This document shows, one piece after another, positions 49,709 to 60,303 of a DNA stretch of 64,000 bases; the first letter of the stretch is position 1, and each line of letters starts with the position of its first letter. Under the pieces are notes generated by a model, which ran no database searches, was not told the DNA's origin, and saw only the letters and a program-made list of their open reading frames with translations. The stretch is from NCBI GenBank assembly GCA_030849465.1, contig JARVLF010000010.1:865465-929464 (forward strand), given 5' to 3'. Position numbers and translations under genes: made by a program. Origin of the DNA: Moesziomyces globuligerus (lineage: Eukaryota; Basidiomycota; Ustilaginomycetes; Ustilaginales; Ustilaginaceae).

Positions 49709-51073
49709 TCAGAACCAGTCGCCGTGTTGGCGCATGGCGTCTGCGACCTTTTTGAAGCCGGCGATGTTGGCGCCAGCGACGAGGCTGGGCATCTTGTCGG
49801 CGACGGTGTCGCCCTTTGCGGGGAAGCGGGCGGCGGTGTGGAAGCAGTTGTCGTAGGCGTTGCGCATGATGTCCTTGAGCTTGGCATCCACCTCTTGGGG
49901 CGTCCAGGTGAGTCGCGCCGAGTTCTGCGCCATCTCGAGGCCGCTCACCGCCACACCGCCCGAGTTGGCCGCTTTGCCCGGACCGTACCAGCACGGCTTG
50001 GAGGCCTGCATGCGCGAAGCCTCAAAGACGTCGATGGCCGATTGCGTGAGACCCATGTTGGAACCTTCGGCGACGAAACGACATCCAGCCTCGAGTGCAG
50101 CCTGAGCCTCGGACTCGTCCAGCTCGTTCTGCGTCGCGCACGGCAAGGCGACGTCGTAGCTCGAAACCAACTTCCAAGGCCTCTGACCCGCGTGGAACTC
50201 CAAGGCGCCCGAAGCATCGCCAAAGGCCTCGAGCTCGCCGCGGTTGTACTTGATCTCGGCGATCTTGTGGATCATGTCGGCGGTGAAGCCCGGGTCGGTC
50301 TTTGCGAGCAGCGTGCCCTTGGAGTCCGAGAGCGAGAGCACCTTGCCGCCGAGCTCGAGCACCTTGAGCGCCGCATACTGGGCCACGTTGCCCGAGCCCG
50401 AGATGACGACCTTCTTTCCGTTGAAGCCGCCGGCGTCGGGTTGGGCGTGGTTGATCATGTGCTCGACGTAGTAGATGAGGCCGTAGCCGGTGGCTTCGGG
50501 ACGGATGAAGCTGCCGCCCCAGTCGAGCGCCTTGCCCGTGATGACGCCGGTCCACTCGTTGCGGAGCTGCTTGTAGGTGCCAAAGACGAAGCCGGCCTCG
50601 CGCGTGGAGAAGCCAATGTCGCCGGCGGGCACGTCGGTGTTGGGCCCAATGTGGCGCTGCAGCTCGGTGGCAAAGGCCTTGCAGAAGCGTCGCACCTCGG
50701 CATCGCTCTTGCCCTTTGGGTTGAAATCGCTGCCGCCCTTGCCGCCGCCAATGTTGAGGCCGGTGAGGGCGTTTTTGAAGATCTGCTCGAAACCGAGGAA
50801 CTTGAGCACCGAGAGGTTGACCGTCTCGTGCAGGCGGAGGCCGCCCTTGTAAGGGCCGAGCGCCGAGTTGAACTGGACGCGGTAGCCGCGGTTGACCTGG
50901 GCGACGTGCTGGTCGTCCTCCCAGACGACGCGGAACTGGATGACGCGCTCGGGGATCTGGATAATGTCAAAGGCCTTGTTGTACTCGGGGTTCTGCTCGA
51001 GGAAGGGCGCGAGCGTCGACGAGAGCTCGTTGAGCGCCTGCTCGAACTCGGGCTCCGACGCAAGGTTGGACAT
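49709..51073 (-). CDS. NADP-specific glutamate dehydrogenase
   Basis: A 454-residue single-exon enzyme, the same length as yeast Gdh1, that aminates 2-oxoglutarate with ammonium and NADPH in the cytosol. The N-terminal catalytic domain shows GPYKGGLR and the GGGKGGSDF loop with the active lysine K112. The cofactor domain shows the glycine motif SGSGNVAQYAA. The start is the first ATG (MSNLASEPEF); the frame upstream has no ATG. A TATATA box on the minus strand (51149-51154) lies 76 bp upstream. It is likely nitrogen-regulated; a GATAAG at 51526-51531 lies in the shared upstream region. Confidence 0.96.
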   Translation of the reverse strand: MSNLASEPEFEQALNELSSTLAPFLEQNPEYNKAFDIIQIPERVIQFRVVWEDDQHVAQVNRGYRVQFNSALGPYKGGLRLHETVNLSVLKFLGFEQIFKNALTGLNIGGGKGGSDFNPKGKSDAEVRRFCKAFATELQRHIGPNTDVPAGDIGFSTREAGFVFGTYKQLRNEWTGVITGKALDWGGSFIRPEATGYGLIYYVEHMINHAQPDAGGFNGKKVVISGSGNVAQYAALKVLELGGKVLSLSDSKGTLLAKTDPGFTADMIHKIAEIKYNRGELEAFGDASGALEFHAGQRPWKLVSSYDVALPCATQNELDESEAQAALEAGCRFVAEGSNMGLTQSAIDVFEASRMQASKPCWYGPGKAANSGGVAVSGLEMAQNSARLTWTPQEVDAKLKDIMRNAYDNCFHTAARFPAKGDTVADKMPSLVAGANIAGFKKVADAMRQHGDWF

Positions 51074-52272
51074 GGTGGACGGAGGATGTGGCGCTGGCTT
51101 GCAAGGTGTTTGCTGTAAAGGATGAGGGATCGAGGAGACACACAAAGCTATATAGGGCCGCACCCAGTTGCGCGGTGGCGGGCTGGCCTACGGCAAGGCC
51201 TACGGCAAGGCCTACGCCAAAGTGGAGGCTACTGAAGAGGGCATGTGGGTATGAGTCACATCATCGCGGCTGATCCGGAGCGCTCAAGGCGAAGAGCGGG
51301 ATTGCGAATGTCCAAGAGTGCGGCTAGGGCCGGATGACGACAGCGAAAGCGCACGACGGGTGCGGACGGAAAGGCGGCTCGAGATTGGCATTCGACCATC
51401 CTGCACCATCCGAGCATCAGCAGCATCAGCAGCATCAGCAGCATCAGCAGCAGCAGCAGACAGAAGGAGCGACCCAGCATCGAAGGCGGCATCAGACGTT
51501 CGTGATTCGCTGATGGCGGCGCAGAGATAAGCAAAATGGGCGCAGCGGAGCGCTCGCTCGCTCGGTGACTTTTTTTTTCTTTCTTTCTGGTTTTTTGCTT
51601 TGATTATCGCAGTCGAGCAGTCTCGGAGGCGTCGTGGCCTGGAATCGGACCCTCTCCGAAGATTGGAGCTATCAGCCAAGCGAGCCCATCAGCCAAATAA
51701 AGTAGCCGACTTTCACGCCGAAAAATCACACTGCTCGCAATGCTTTTTGCAACGCTCGCCGCTGGCTGGTGATCGCCCTACCGTTTCCTGCCGCGCCGCC
51801 CCTCGTCGTCGTCGTGACCGAATCGATTGGATGTGCGTTTTGGTTGATGCATACTGTACAGTACATGCAACTGCCGCCTGCGCTTGCGTCTGATTGGCTG
51901 ACGAGCTGCGCATTCTGCTTCCGGCTGCGTTATCTGATCCGTCCGCCGCTTTTCTAGCTTGGAATGGCGGCAGAGTCTCTGCGCAACAGCAGCGAGGCCT
52001 CGCTTGCTCCACAGATCCGAGAGGGTTGCATTCCTTTCGAATGTGCATAGGATCGGTCTCACATCACACTGAAATGCCATCGGCTTCGGCTTGATTCGTC
52101 AGCGCGCGCTCGCTCTCTCGCTCGCGCGCTCGCTCTTGCTCGGATCTCGGAGTTTGGGCGGTTGGGAATTCGCCGAGCTTGAATCCGACTCGACACTTTT
52201 TCCAGCTCAGTCGGCACCACCTCACCTCCTCACCTCCTCACCCCGTCACCATCTCTCGCTCTCTTTGCAAAC
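51074..52272. promoter_or_regulatory. Divergent promoter region, GDH and NAR1
   Basis: About 1.2 kb without a gene. It holds the GDH TATA box, a GGCCTACGGCAA tandem near 51186-51216, a (CATCAGCAG)5 minisatellite at 51414-51460, a GATAAG at 51526-51531, a T-rich tract (51570-51600) and GCTCGCTCTC repeats (52107-52140). Confidence 0.55.
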
Positions 52273-54672
52273 ATGGCCTTCTCGGGAGCGCTGACGCTGA
52301 CCGATCTCAACGACTACCTCGGCCCCTCGCAGGCATGCATCAAGCCCCTCGAAGGTCCCGACCCGCCCAACTCGTCCGACACCGCGCACGATGGCAACGC
52401 CCAGCCCATAGACCCGGCCGCCGCCGCCTCGACACAGATCGCCATCGACCATGACGGATCCTACTACGAGTCGTCCGCCGCCTCGTCCACCACAAACAAC
52501 TCCAAGCCGAGGCAGAGGACCAAGCTCGAGACCGCAGAGATCTCGCTCAACGACTGCCTCGCTTGCAGCGGCTGCGTGACCAGTGCAGAGAGCGTACTCA
52601 TCACCATGCAGAGCCACCACGAACTCCGCCGCGCCGTACAGGAGCTGCGCGACGATACCACCACAACCACCCTCCTCGTCGCCTCCGTCAGCCCCCAATC
52701 GCTAGCCTCGCTTTCGGCAAAGTACACCTTCCAGGCAGAGCCCACCAAGACCACCTCGAACCTGCCGCTCCATGTGCTGCTCCACCGCATCTCGTACTTT
52801 CTCAAGTCCGCGTTCGGTTTCGATCACGTCTACGACACCACCTTTGCACGACACATCGCACTCAAGGAGCACCAGCGCGAATTCTTCGAGCGTCGCGCAA
52901 ACACCAAACCAAACCCCTCTACCTCCGAGGCGCCGACATTGCCCATGCTGGCCAGCGCGTGTCCCGGCTGGATCTGCTACGCCGAAAAGACGCATGGCCA
53001 ACTCCTCCCCTACGTCTCGACCACAAAGTCACCCCAGCAGGTCGCCGGCGTCATGGCCAAGCGCTTCCTGCCAGCGCGACTCGGCCTAGCCCAAGACACC
53101 ACCGACGCAGCCAGACCGACGTCGGTCTACCACGTCACCGTCATGCCGTGCTACGACAAGAAGCTCGAAGCCTCGCGTCCCGACTTCTACGACGACATCA
53201 CGCACACAAAGGACGTCGACTGCGTGCTCACCACCGGCGAACTCGATCGGCTCATGCTCGACGACGCTTTCGACATCTGCCAACCCGTACCGGGCGAAGA
53301 CGAGGCGCTCCGACACCTCCGAGCCCAAGCGCCGCCTCATCCCGAGGCGACTCCAGAGACGGCGCTGCCGCGCATCCCGCACCTGCTCGATCAGCCGGGC
53401 AGCAGCAGTGGCGGCTACCTCTTTGCGCTCATGCGCGCCGTCTGGCACGACTGGCTCGCGAGCAACGCGGATCGGCTGCCCGAGAGCGCCGTGCTGCCCA
53501 AGCTCGATGTCCGCATCATCCGCACCGCCGATTACACCGAGTTCGTGCTCCGAGCACCTCCGCCCGCGACGGGCGGCACCACACCCATCCTCTTCCGCGG
53601 CGCGCAGTGCTACGGATTCCGAAACCTGCAGAACCTCGTGCGCAAGATCCAGAAGCAGACGGGCGCGCGCAACGCGCGCGGCGCAGCAGGCCGCCTCGTC
53701 GATGCCGATGGCAATGCGCTCGGTGCCGCTACGCGCAACCGCGCAGCCGCCGCACGCGCCAGAGCTCGCGGCCGCGCCGCCATCGTCCGCCGAGCCGCTG
53801 GCCGAGCCGCAGAATCCGCAGCGGTCGGCACGAGCAGTCCCCTCAACCCGGATGCAGACGTCGCCTCGACCCAGCTCACGCCAGCTCAGGAGGAGGAGGG
53901 GCACGGCTACGACTACGTTGAGGTCATGGCCTGTCCCTCGGGCTGCGTCAATGGCGGTGGCCAGATCCGGCCGCCTACCGGGTCGGATGTTGGCGTCGCC
54001 TCCTCCACCGCACCGGATGGCGCCGCACCGGATGGCGCCGCACCGGATGGCGCCGATCCCGAGGGGTTCGCGCACGGAGGCTGGGTGGGCGGACACAGCG
54101 TCGACGCCGACGTCGACCTCGAGGCGATGCTGGGCAACAAGACATGCGTCAAGAAGAGCGAGCAGCTCGGCAGCGACGACGCTGAGATCGACGACGCCGA
54201 GAGGGACAGCGAAATCAAGGGGTGGCAGGGGACGAGCAAGGAGTGGGTGCGGAGGGTCGAGGCGGCGTACTGGCAAGGCTCGCGAGTCGCGCATCTGCCG
54301 GTCGACGTCGCGCCCAATGGGTTGGCGAGGAGCGAGTCGGGCGTGTCGGGTGCTTCGACGCCGACGCTGGTGGGGAGCGGTGCCAACACGCCGCTCTCGA
54401 GCAGTCACGCCAAATCCATCCGCATCCAAGACCATCAGCGGCTGCTGGAAGCGCTCGTGGCTTCGACGCGATCCGAGCCCGACGCCGGCGACCGGATGGC
54501 GTACGCAGACCTCCTGGCCGAGTTGGTCGTCACTGAGCTCAGCCATCTCTCGATCCGCGCCGATGCGATGCCCGACTCGACGGCGCTCGCCAAAGCCCGA
54601 CACGCGCTCTTGCGCACCCACTACCGCGCCGTACAGGACGAGGCGGTCAACGGTCTCGCGGTCCAGTGGTGA
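52273..54672 (+). CDS. NAR1: Cytosolic iron-sulfur assembly factor NAR1
   Basis: A 799-residue single-exon iron-hydrogenase-like protein of the CIA machinery, which passes Fe-S clusters to cytosolic and nuclear proteins. The N-terminus (LTLTDLNDYLGPSQACIKP) and the cluster-binding LNDCLACSGCVTSAE motif are diagnostic. H-cluster-fold cysteines appear in ACPGWICYAEK, MPCYDKKLEA and ACPSGCVNGGGQ. It is much longer than yeast Nar1 (about 490): inserts include an Ala/Arg-rich segment (about 490-525), an in-frame triplicated PDGAA unit from 15-bp repeats (about 54010-54060) and a Ser-rich stretch near the end. The start is the first ATG. Its stop lies 140 bp from the Tc1 element. Confidence 0.94.
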   Translation: MAFSGALTLTDLNDYLGPSQACIKPLEGPDPPNSSDTAHDGNAQPIDPAAAASTQIAIDHDGSYYESSAASSTTNNSKPRQRTKLETAEISLNDCLACSGCVTSAESVLITMQSHHELRRAVQELRDDTTTTTLLVASVSPQSLASLSAKYTFQAEPTKTTSNLPLHVLLHRISYFLKSAFGFDHVYDTTFARHIALKEHQREFFERRANTKPNPSTSEAPTLPMLASACPGWICYAEKTHGQLLPYVSTTKSPQQVAGVMAKRFLPARLGLAQDTTDAARPTSVYHVTVMPCYDKKLEASRPDFYDDITHTKDVDCVLTTGELDRLMLDDAFDICQPVPGEDEALRHLRAQAPPHPEATPETALPRIPHLLDQPGSSSGGYLFALMRAVWHDWLASNADRLPESAVLPKLDVRIIRTADYTEFVLRAPPPATGGTTPILFRGAQCYGFRNLQNLVRKIQKQTGARNARGAAGRLVDADGNALGAATRNRAAAARARARGRAAIVRRAAGRAAESAAVGTSSPLNPDADVASTQLTPAQEEEGHGYDYVEVMACPSGCVNGGGQIRPPTGSDVGVASSTAPDGAAPDGAAPDGADPEGFAHGGWVGGHSVDADVDLEAMLGNKTCVKKSEQLGSDDAEIDDAERDSEIKGWQGTSKEWVRRVEAAYWQGSRVAHLPVDVAPNGLARSESGVSGASTPTLVGSGANTPLSSSHAKSIRIQDHQRLLEALVASTRSEPDAGDRMAYADLLAELVVTELSHLSIRADAMPDSTALAKARHALLRTHYRAVQDEAVNGLAVQW

Positions 54673-54814
54673 ACCTTTCGCTGCTCGCGCATACATCAGA
54701 ATCAGCGTGCAACCGTGCCAGCGTGCCAGCGAGTGACGCAGGTGCAGAGTCACCGAGTGCGGAGCCATGAGGCCCAAGCCAGATCCAACAAAGGCAAAAA
54801 AGCGGCGCGTGTTA

Positions 54815-54849
54815 CAGTCGCGTCCAAAACTGCCCCATAAAATCGCAAA
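54815..54849 (+). repeat. Left terminal inverted repeat of the Tc1 element
   Basis: Thirty-five bases exactly complementary to 56465-56499. Preceded by the TA duplication at 54813-54814. Confidence 0.95.
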
Positions 54850-55060
54850 TTTAATCTTTGATCAACATCACACACCATGATCGCTTTCTCTAGCTTGTAA
54901 TGGCACCGCAGCTGCTCAACATTGATACCGTTGGAAAGCTGAGAGTCTGAGCTTTCCAATGATATAAATATCATTGTGTTTTGATGTGTTATGATACAAC
55001 ATGAGCTGACCGGAAATTTTTGCTTTTGGAGCTCCTCCTAAAATGACTATATGTCATCTT

Positions 55061-56092
55061 TCAGTACTTTGTCTGGCCGCCTCTGGCCTTTCTGACTGCT
55101 TCCAAGCGTCTGGGCATTGAGCTTATGAGAGTCTGGACTGATTTGGGTGAAATTTGCTCCCAGATGTGAGCTATAGCCGCTTTGAGATCCTGCTTAGTCT
55201 TGATGGTATATCTTTGATATGATAGCCGCTTTTTGAGCTGTGCCCACACATGTTCTATAGGATTGAGGTCTGGAGACATCGCAGGCCATGGCAGAACATT
55301 GAGTTGGACCTCTCTGAGGTACTCCTGGGTAGCTCGAGAGCTGTGACAGCTTGCATTGTCTTGCTGAAAGATCATCACATCGCGAGGGGGCAACACCTGC
55401 TTTTGCTTCCACTTTAAGATGCTCCCTGGCAGCGCTTCCTCCAGTAAGTCTATGTAAGACTCTGAATTGAGGTTCCCATCAATAGCGACCATCAGACCAA
55501 GGCCAGCCCAGGTCATGCAGCCCCAGATCATGACAGAATGGCCGCCTCCTTGAACAGTGGGTATATACATGTCCAGATTGTGTAGCCTGGACCAGTACCG
55601 CCGATTTGAGCCCTTTCCCAGCTGTTGAACCTTGCATTCATCACTCCAGATGACGTTCTTCCACTGTTCAACGGTCCAGTACTGGTAGCGCTTTGCAAAG
55701 GCAAGCCTGCGCTGTTTATGTCTCTTGGTCAGAAGAGGTTTTTTTCGCCTGACCCTAAGTTTGAGTTTGCCTTGCTTCAGCACCCGAGTGATTGTCTGTC
55801 TGGACAAACAAAGCTTATGATGCTGTAGCCAGTATGCAGAAGCTTCAGTAGCCGAAGTATAAGAGCGCTTGCCAATTCCTCTGATGAGGAGTGAGCGTTG
55901 GCGCGAGGAGAGGAGGGGGGGTCTTCCTCCCTTGCTGGTTTGAATCTGCTCTCCTCGCATGCTTTTGGCTAGTCTAGCAACCGTGGATTTGCTCATAGAC
56001 ATGATCCTGGCTATCTCCCTGGTCGATTTGCCCATTTCAAGTAGGCTCTTGACCCTGGGATGATGTGGTGTAGTGGTTATAGCCCGGCCCAT
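55061..56092 (-). CDS. Tc1-type DD34E transposase
   Basis: A 343-residue transposase, the full length for Tc1 enzymes. An N-terminal helix-turn-helix (about residues 13-42, SLLEMGKSTREIARI) and a second HTH-like region with the GRPP AT-hook-like motif (56-59) precede the catalytic domain. The triad is D151 (WSDECK), D245 (QQDNASCH) and E280 (PDLNPIEHVW); 34 residues separate the last two, defining DD34E. The frame is uninterrupted. It cuts and pastes its own element at TA sites. No intron is needed. Confidence 0.95.
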   Translation of the reverse strand: MGRAITTTPHHPRVKSLLEMGKSTREIARIMSMSKSTVARLAKSMRGEQIQTSKGGRPPLLSSRQRSLLIRGIGKRSYTSATEASAYWLQHHKLCLSRQTITRVLKQGKLKLRVRRKKPLLTKRHKQRRLAFAKRYQYWTVEQWKNVIWSDECKVQQLGKGSNRRYWSRLHNLDMYIPTVQGGGHSVMIWGCMTWAGLGLMVAIDGNLNSESYIDLLEEALPGSILKWKQKQVLPPRDVMIFQQDNASCHSSRATQEYLREVQLNVLPWPAMSPDLNPIEHVWAQLKKRLSYQRYTIKTKQDLKAAIAHIWEQISPKSVQTLISSMPRRLEAVRKARGGQTKY

Positions 56093-56464
56093 CGCGTTTT
56101 TTAAGCCTCAATCTTGTGATGGTTATAGCGCCGCTTCCTGACATCCTCATTGCATCAATTGAATTGGTATCACCTCTTCTTATACTGTTTAAAGCACTTG
56201 TGAAGTTTGAGCAGTGGTGTATGAGCAGAACGTCAAGCATGGTTGGTACAAAGTTACATGAGAGTTAAGGTTGATGAGGAGAAGGGTAATACTAATCTTC
56301 AGCGCTTTTCCACTGCGCAACAGAACCTTAACACAAAACAAACTTTATATCAATCGAAAGCTCAGAATCACATCTTTCCAACGGTACCAATCAAGCAAGC
56401 AGTGCATCAGACAAAGGGGCCGCTAAAGCATGTAGAACAAAGGGACATGTGTGGTGGTGGTAAT

Positions 56465-56499
56465 TTTGCGATTTTATGGGGCAGTTTTGGACGCGACTG
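56465..56499 (-). repeat. Right terminal inverted repeat of the Tc1 element
   Basis: Exact inverse complement of 54815-54849. Followed by the TA duplication at 56500-56501. Confidence 0.95.
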
Positions 56500-56671
56500 T
56501 ACGTTTCTGCTCATGATTTATTTACATTCAGGCCCCGCGCGCGCTTTTTTGGGCATTTTCGGATCGACCCACTCAGCCCGGCTCGAGCGGGCTGGACGTT
56601 GCTGAGCAACCACCACCACCATCATCGCGCTCATCGGCGTGCACCCCCCACCTCGAGCCACGCCGGACGCC

Positions 56672-59600
56672 ATGTCGTCCGTCGACGCATTTGACCAGCA
56701 GCTCCAAGCTCTCTTGCGACAACCCTCCCCGCCCAGAGCCGACATTCGCGACACCGTGTGCACCATCTTCATCAAGCGGCTCTCCGAACACAGCACAGAC
56801 CGCCCGCTCGACTACGACACACTCCAACGCGCTTTCGCCCTGCTTCGGGACTCGTCCGGTCTTCGCACGCCCCCTCGTCCTCCCCATCGCCTCCTTCCAG
56901 CCCTCGAGTCGCCCACGCCCCAGCACTCCACCCAGCTCGCTGCCGAGGCTCTTCAAAGAGTCGGCGAAAAAGCGTGGTTCCACTGCGCTCGCTTGCTCAA
57001 AGATGTGAGAAGGGCTTTTCGCAACAACGACGAACCTGATATCATGCTCTACCTTGAAAATTTCTTGGGGGGTGTCGCAAAGCATCAAGAACCCCTCGCG
57101 CGCCAGTTCAGCCACATTGCTGCGTGCGTCTTTTCAAAAGACGAGCTCTCCCACTACCTTTCCCTACTTCGAGAAATCTTCGCAAAGGTCTTGGCCTGGC
57201 ATCCCGAACCCACCGACCAACAGGCGCTCGCCTACGTCCTCGCCAAGTTCCCCTTCCCGCATCGCAAGATTGCATCGTCGCTCGAAGACGATGCAACCCG
57301 TCAAGATCTCAAGCGGCACCTCCAGGAAGCCTTCCGAGGCGCCTACCGCGGCGACGCCCATCATCGCCTCTTCCGCTTCACCATCATGGTCAAACCGCTC
57401 CCTTGCACTTTCCACGGACGTCGCCCCTTACTACAAGGGCACCCCCGTCGTCCAGTCTAGCGGTACGGGCAAGACCCGCCTCGTCCTTCAGCTTGGCAAC
57501 ATCGCCCCGCTCCTCTTTTTCTGCATCCGCCCGTCCGGCTCCGGCGTCGACCAGGGCTACCCTCTCGCCGATGACGCCGTTGTGAGCTTCCTCCTCTCCG
57601 ATCCTGTCTATGCACACCTCGACGGCAACACCAAGGCGGCCGCCATCCTCGCCGGCTGGTTCGAGACCCTCGCCCTCGACCTCGCCCAAGAGCGCGACGT
57701 CGAAGCAAAGCACCGCCTCCTGCTCGACCTCAACGCCTACGGCACGCCCGGCCACGAGCAGAGGCGCAGCGCCTTCTTCCAACGCGTCGCCGACAGGGCA
57801 AAGCAAGTGGCCATGGAGTCACCCGCCGACGCAAAGCACGACGTCGTGCTGCCCAGCGCCCTCGACGGGCCCGTCGCAGATCTGAGCTGCCAGCTCAAAC
57901 CGCTGCAGCGCCACCTTGCCGCCAAGGCCAACAAGACCGGAGGCGACGCCCAGCTCCACGATGACGACCTGCCGCACATCTACGTCGCCATCGACGAGTG
58001 CGTCAACCTCGGACCCAAACTACTCGAGTGCTTCCGTCGCGCCTGGAACCACATCGGCACGCTCGAAGCGCGCAACGGCGCCGTCTGGTGGCTCCTCCTC
58101 ACCAGCACCAGCAGCGGAGCCGCCAGCCTCATCCGCCCCTCTCGAGATGCTTCGTCGCTGCGCGAGGTGGGCATCCCTTCGATGCCCACCTTCTTCGCCG
58201 TCGGATTCGACACGCTGCGCGCCCAACAGCCGCGCCTGCAGCGCGCCATCGACGCCACCGAGCACGGCTACGTGGCCTTATTCGGACGTCCCCTGTGGTC
58301 CTCGTTGATCCATCGCTCCTTTTGGGCCACGGCGATGACCAAGCTGATCGGCGCCGAGGAGTTCCTCACGGGCAACGTCGACATGAGCTTTAGCATTCTC
58401 GGCTCGCGCCTCGCGCTGCGCTTCGTGCCCACGCGCAGCGTCAGCAACGAGGTTCTTCTCCGGCAAGTCGCCTTTGCACACAAGGCGGTCGACCGTCACA
58501 TGCGTCTCCTCACCGCGATCGAGTCCGACGCCGCGCTCCACATCAGCTCGCCCTCAGAGCCGGTGCTTGCCATCGCAGCCGCACTCTCCATGCTGCCCAC
58601 CGCCGCCGAACGAGCAAAGGATGAGTCTGCGTACGAAAAGGCCAAGAATCGATACGGCTCCATCCTCGAGACGCTCCGACGCATGTGCTCCACCAGCCAG
58701 ACCATCGACCTTATCAAGGGCACCCGCGGCGAGCTCGTCGCGCGGCTGCTCTGGATGACTGCCTCGGATGCGGCCCTTGTCGCCCAACTCGACCTCACCC
58801 GCAAGCCCAGCCTGGACGAACGCGCTCGTCACCTCTTGCAGCCCGTCGCGGTCGACGTGCTCCTCGCCAGCCTTGTCCAGCTCGGCGCCGACGACCAGGC
58901 GCAAGTCCAGCGGCGCATCGACGAGGTCTGCCACTGCATCTCTGCCTCTGGCGATGCCGCGGGTGCCAAGGTGCGCGCCTGGACTCACTTTTCGCATTTC
59001 GACATTCTCGAGGTGGCCATCGACGAGATCTCGCCCCACTACCTGTGGTACTGCTGGAAGCGCGGCGTGGCCGTCCAGCTGGCGCACCAGCAGCACGGCA
59101 TCGACGGCCTCATCCCCGTCTTTGTCGGCGATCTGCAGCAGCCGTTTGGATCGGCGGCGGCAGGCAGCCATGCCGACGAGGCCGAGGCGGCGCGCCACAT
59201 GACCTACATTGCATGGGAGGCCAAGAACCGCAGCAAGACGTATGCTGCGCTCGCGCAGAGAGCCGCGGCCAAGGACAAACACGCCGGGCCCGCCATCCGG
59301 CGCCTCGCCGGCGGCGTGGGCGTGGACGTGGGCGTGGGCGACGAGCCGCTGACCCAACGCAGCCTTTTGACCGTGCTGGCCGATGTGGGAGCTGCGTGCG
59401 CCGAGACAAACGTGGCGCCGATCGGCGCGACGGGCGCGCTGCAGGTCTGGATCCGCGGCGTGGAGGATGCGCACGTCTATCCGTGCCTCGACCAGCTCGA
59501 CATCCGCGACGTCGTTGTCGACTTTACCACCCAGATCGCACAGCGCATCGAGTACGGGCCGGAAAACACGCTGCCCAACCCTATGGCGCTCGACCAGGCC

Positions 59601-59690
59601 GAGCTCCAGCCCGACGCCGACACCGACGCCGACGCCGACGTTGAGGCCGAGCAGCCTATCCTGTCGCACGAGGCAATGAACGAGGACTGA
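56672..59690 (+). CDS. Crinkler-like P-loop NTPase with PD-(D/E)XK nuclease-like end, frame break
   Basis: About 1000 codons in two overlapping frames. The first starts at the ATG at 56672 and codes sensibly to about 57390. The second, shifted by +1, codes from about 57390 to the stop at 59690. The second part has a Walker A motif SSGTGKTR (57456-57479) after a YYKGTPVVQ lead, and a Walker B IYVAIDEC (57978-58001). Near the C-terminus, IDGLIPVF (Asp at 59103) and AWEAKN (Glu 59217, Lys 59223) give a D...ExK pattern of restriction-type nucleases. NTPase-nuclease order with these motifs is typical of Crinkler (CRN/CR) proteins in fungi and oomycetes. The break may be a mutation, a sequencing error, or a 49-nt intron (57389-57437, weak GTCAAA donor). 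A Tc1 insert ends 170 bp upstream. Confidence 0.65.
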
Positions 59691-60303
59691 ATGGGTTGGA
59701 CCCCCCGCCTCCAGCTCCCTTTTTTCGTCCCAACCGGTGTGGCAGAGCACGTCACCTTTATGTGTCTGTCGTGTATTCCCTTTGTTGCCGCGGCATAGCG
59801 TGATCAGAGACTGTGCACCGCGGAACCAAGATGAGGGGACGTGCCTTGTGCGGCAACCGATCAAAGTGAAGATGCGACGGAGGGTTCAACTGTTTTTTCA
59901 GATGTGCATCCAAGCCGGTGTGAGCGAGCTGCAGGATCGTCAGCTGCGGTGATCCGTCCGTCTCCGAGTTCGGTTGAGCGACGCAAGTCACTCAACGTGA
60001 ATCTGTAAATTATTTATCTAAAGTAATTCCGAAATTGCACACTTGCTGTTCATGGTCCATTTCTTATATCATAGCTTGTAGCGCCCCTACAGAGCTCCAG
60101 AAAACTTGCAAACAACATGGATATAGTCTCTTCACGTCTTTGATCGCTTTACCAGTAGAGCACATGAGGTTAGAGCTTCTAGAACAGGCTGGCTGAGAAG
60201 ACCATGCTTTGCCAGGGTATCGTTACAGACGCGTGGGCCTGCGCCGCCTGAGCAACGCAAAGCGGGGTCTTACGGCCAAATCCAGTCGATATTGGTCGTA
60301 CGG
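59691..60303. other. Gap between the NTPase-nuclease gene and telomeric repeats
   Basis: No gene seen. AT-rich from about 60000 to 60180, then GC-richer up to the telomere-type repeats. It is the last apparently unique sequence before the repeat array. Confidence 0.55.

Larger units (their letters stand above)
54815..56499 (-). mobile_element. Tc1-family transposon, apparently complete
   Basis: A 1685-bp element bounded by perfect 35-bp terminal inverted repeats beginning CAGTCGCGTCCA and flanked on both sides by TA (54813-54814 and 56500-56501), the Tc1/mariner target duplication. Imperfect similarity between the ends continues inward for over 100 bp, with shared GGAAAGCT-type and CAACGGTA blocks. 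It contains one full-length transposase gene. The AT-rich interior contrasts with host sequence. The identical ends and open gene suggest recent transposition. It sits between NAR1 and the NTPase-nuclease gene; without it, those genes would be about 310 bp apart. Confidence 0.95.

Noticed and set aside
53086..54777. A 563-codon minus-strand frame over NAR1
   Set aside because: Overlaps a well-supported gene and shows only Arg/Ala/Asp-rich low complexity.
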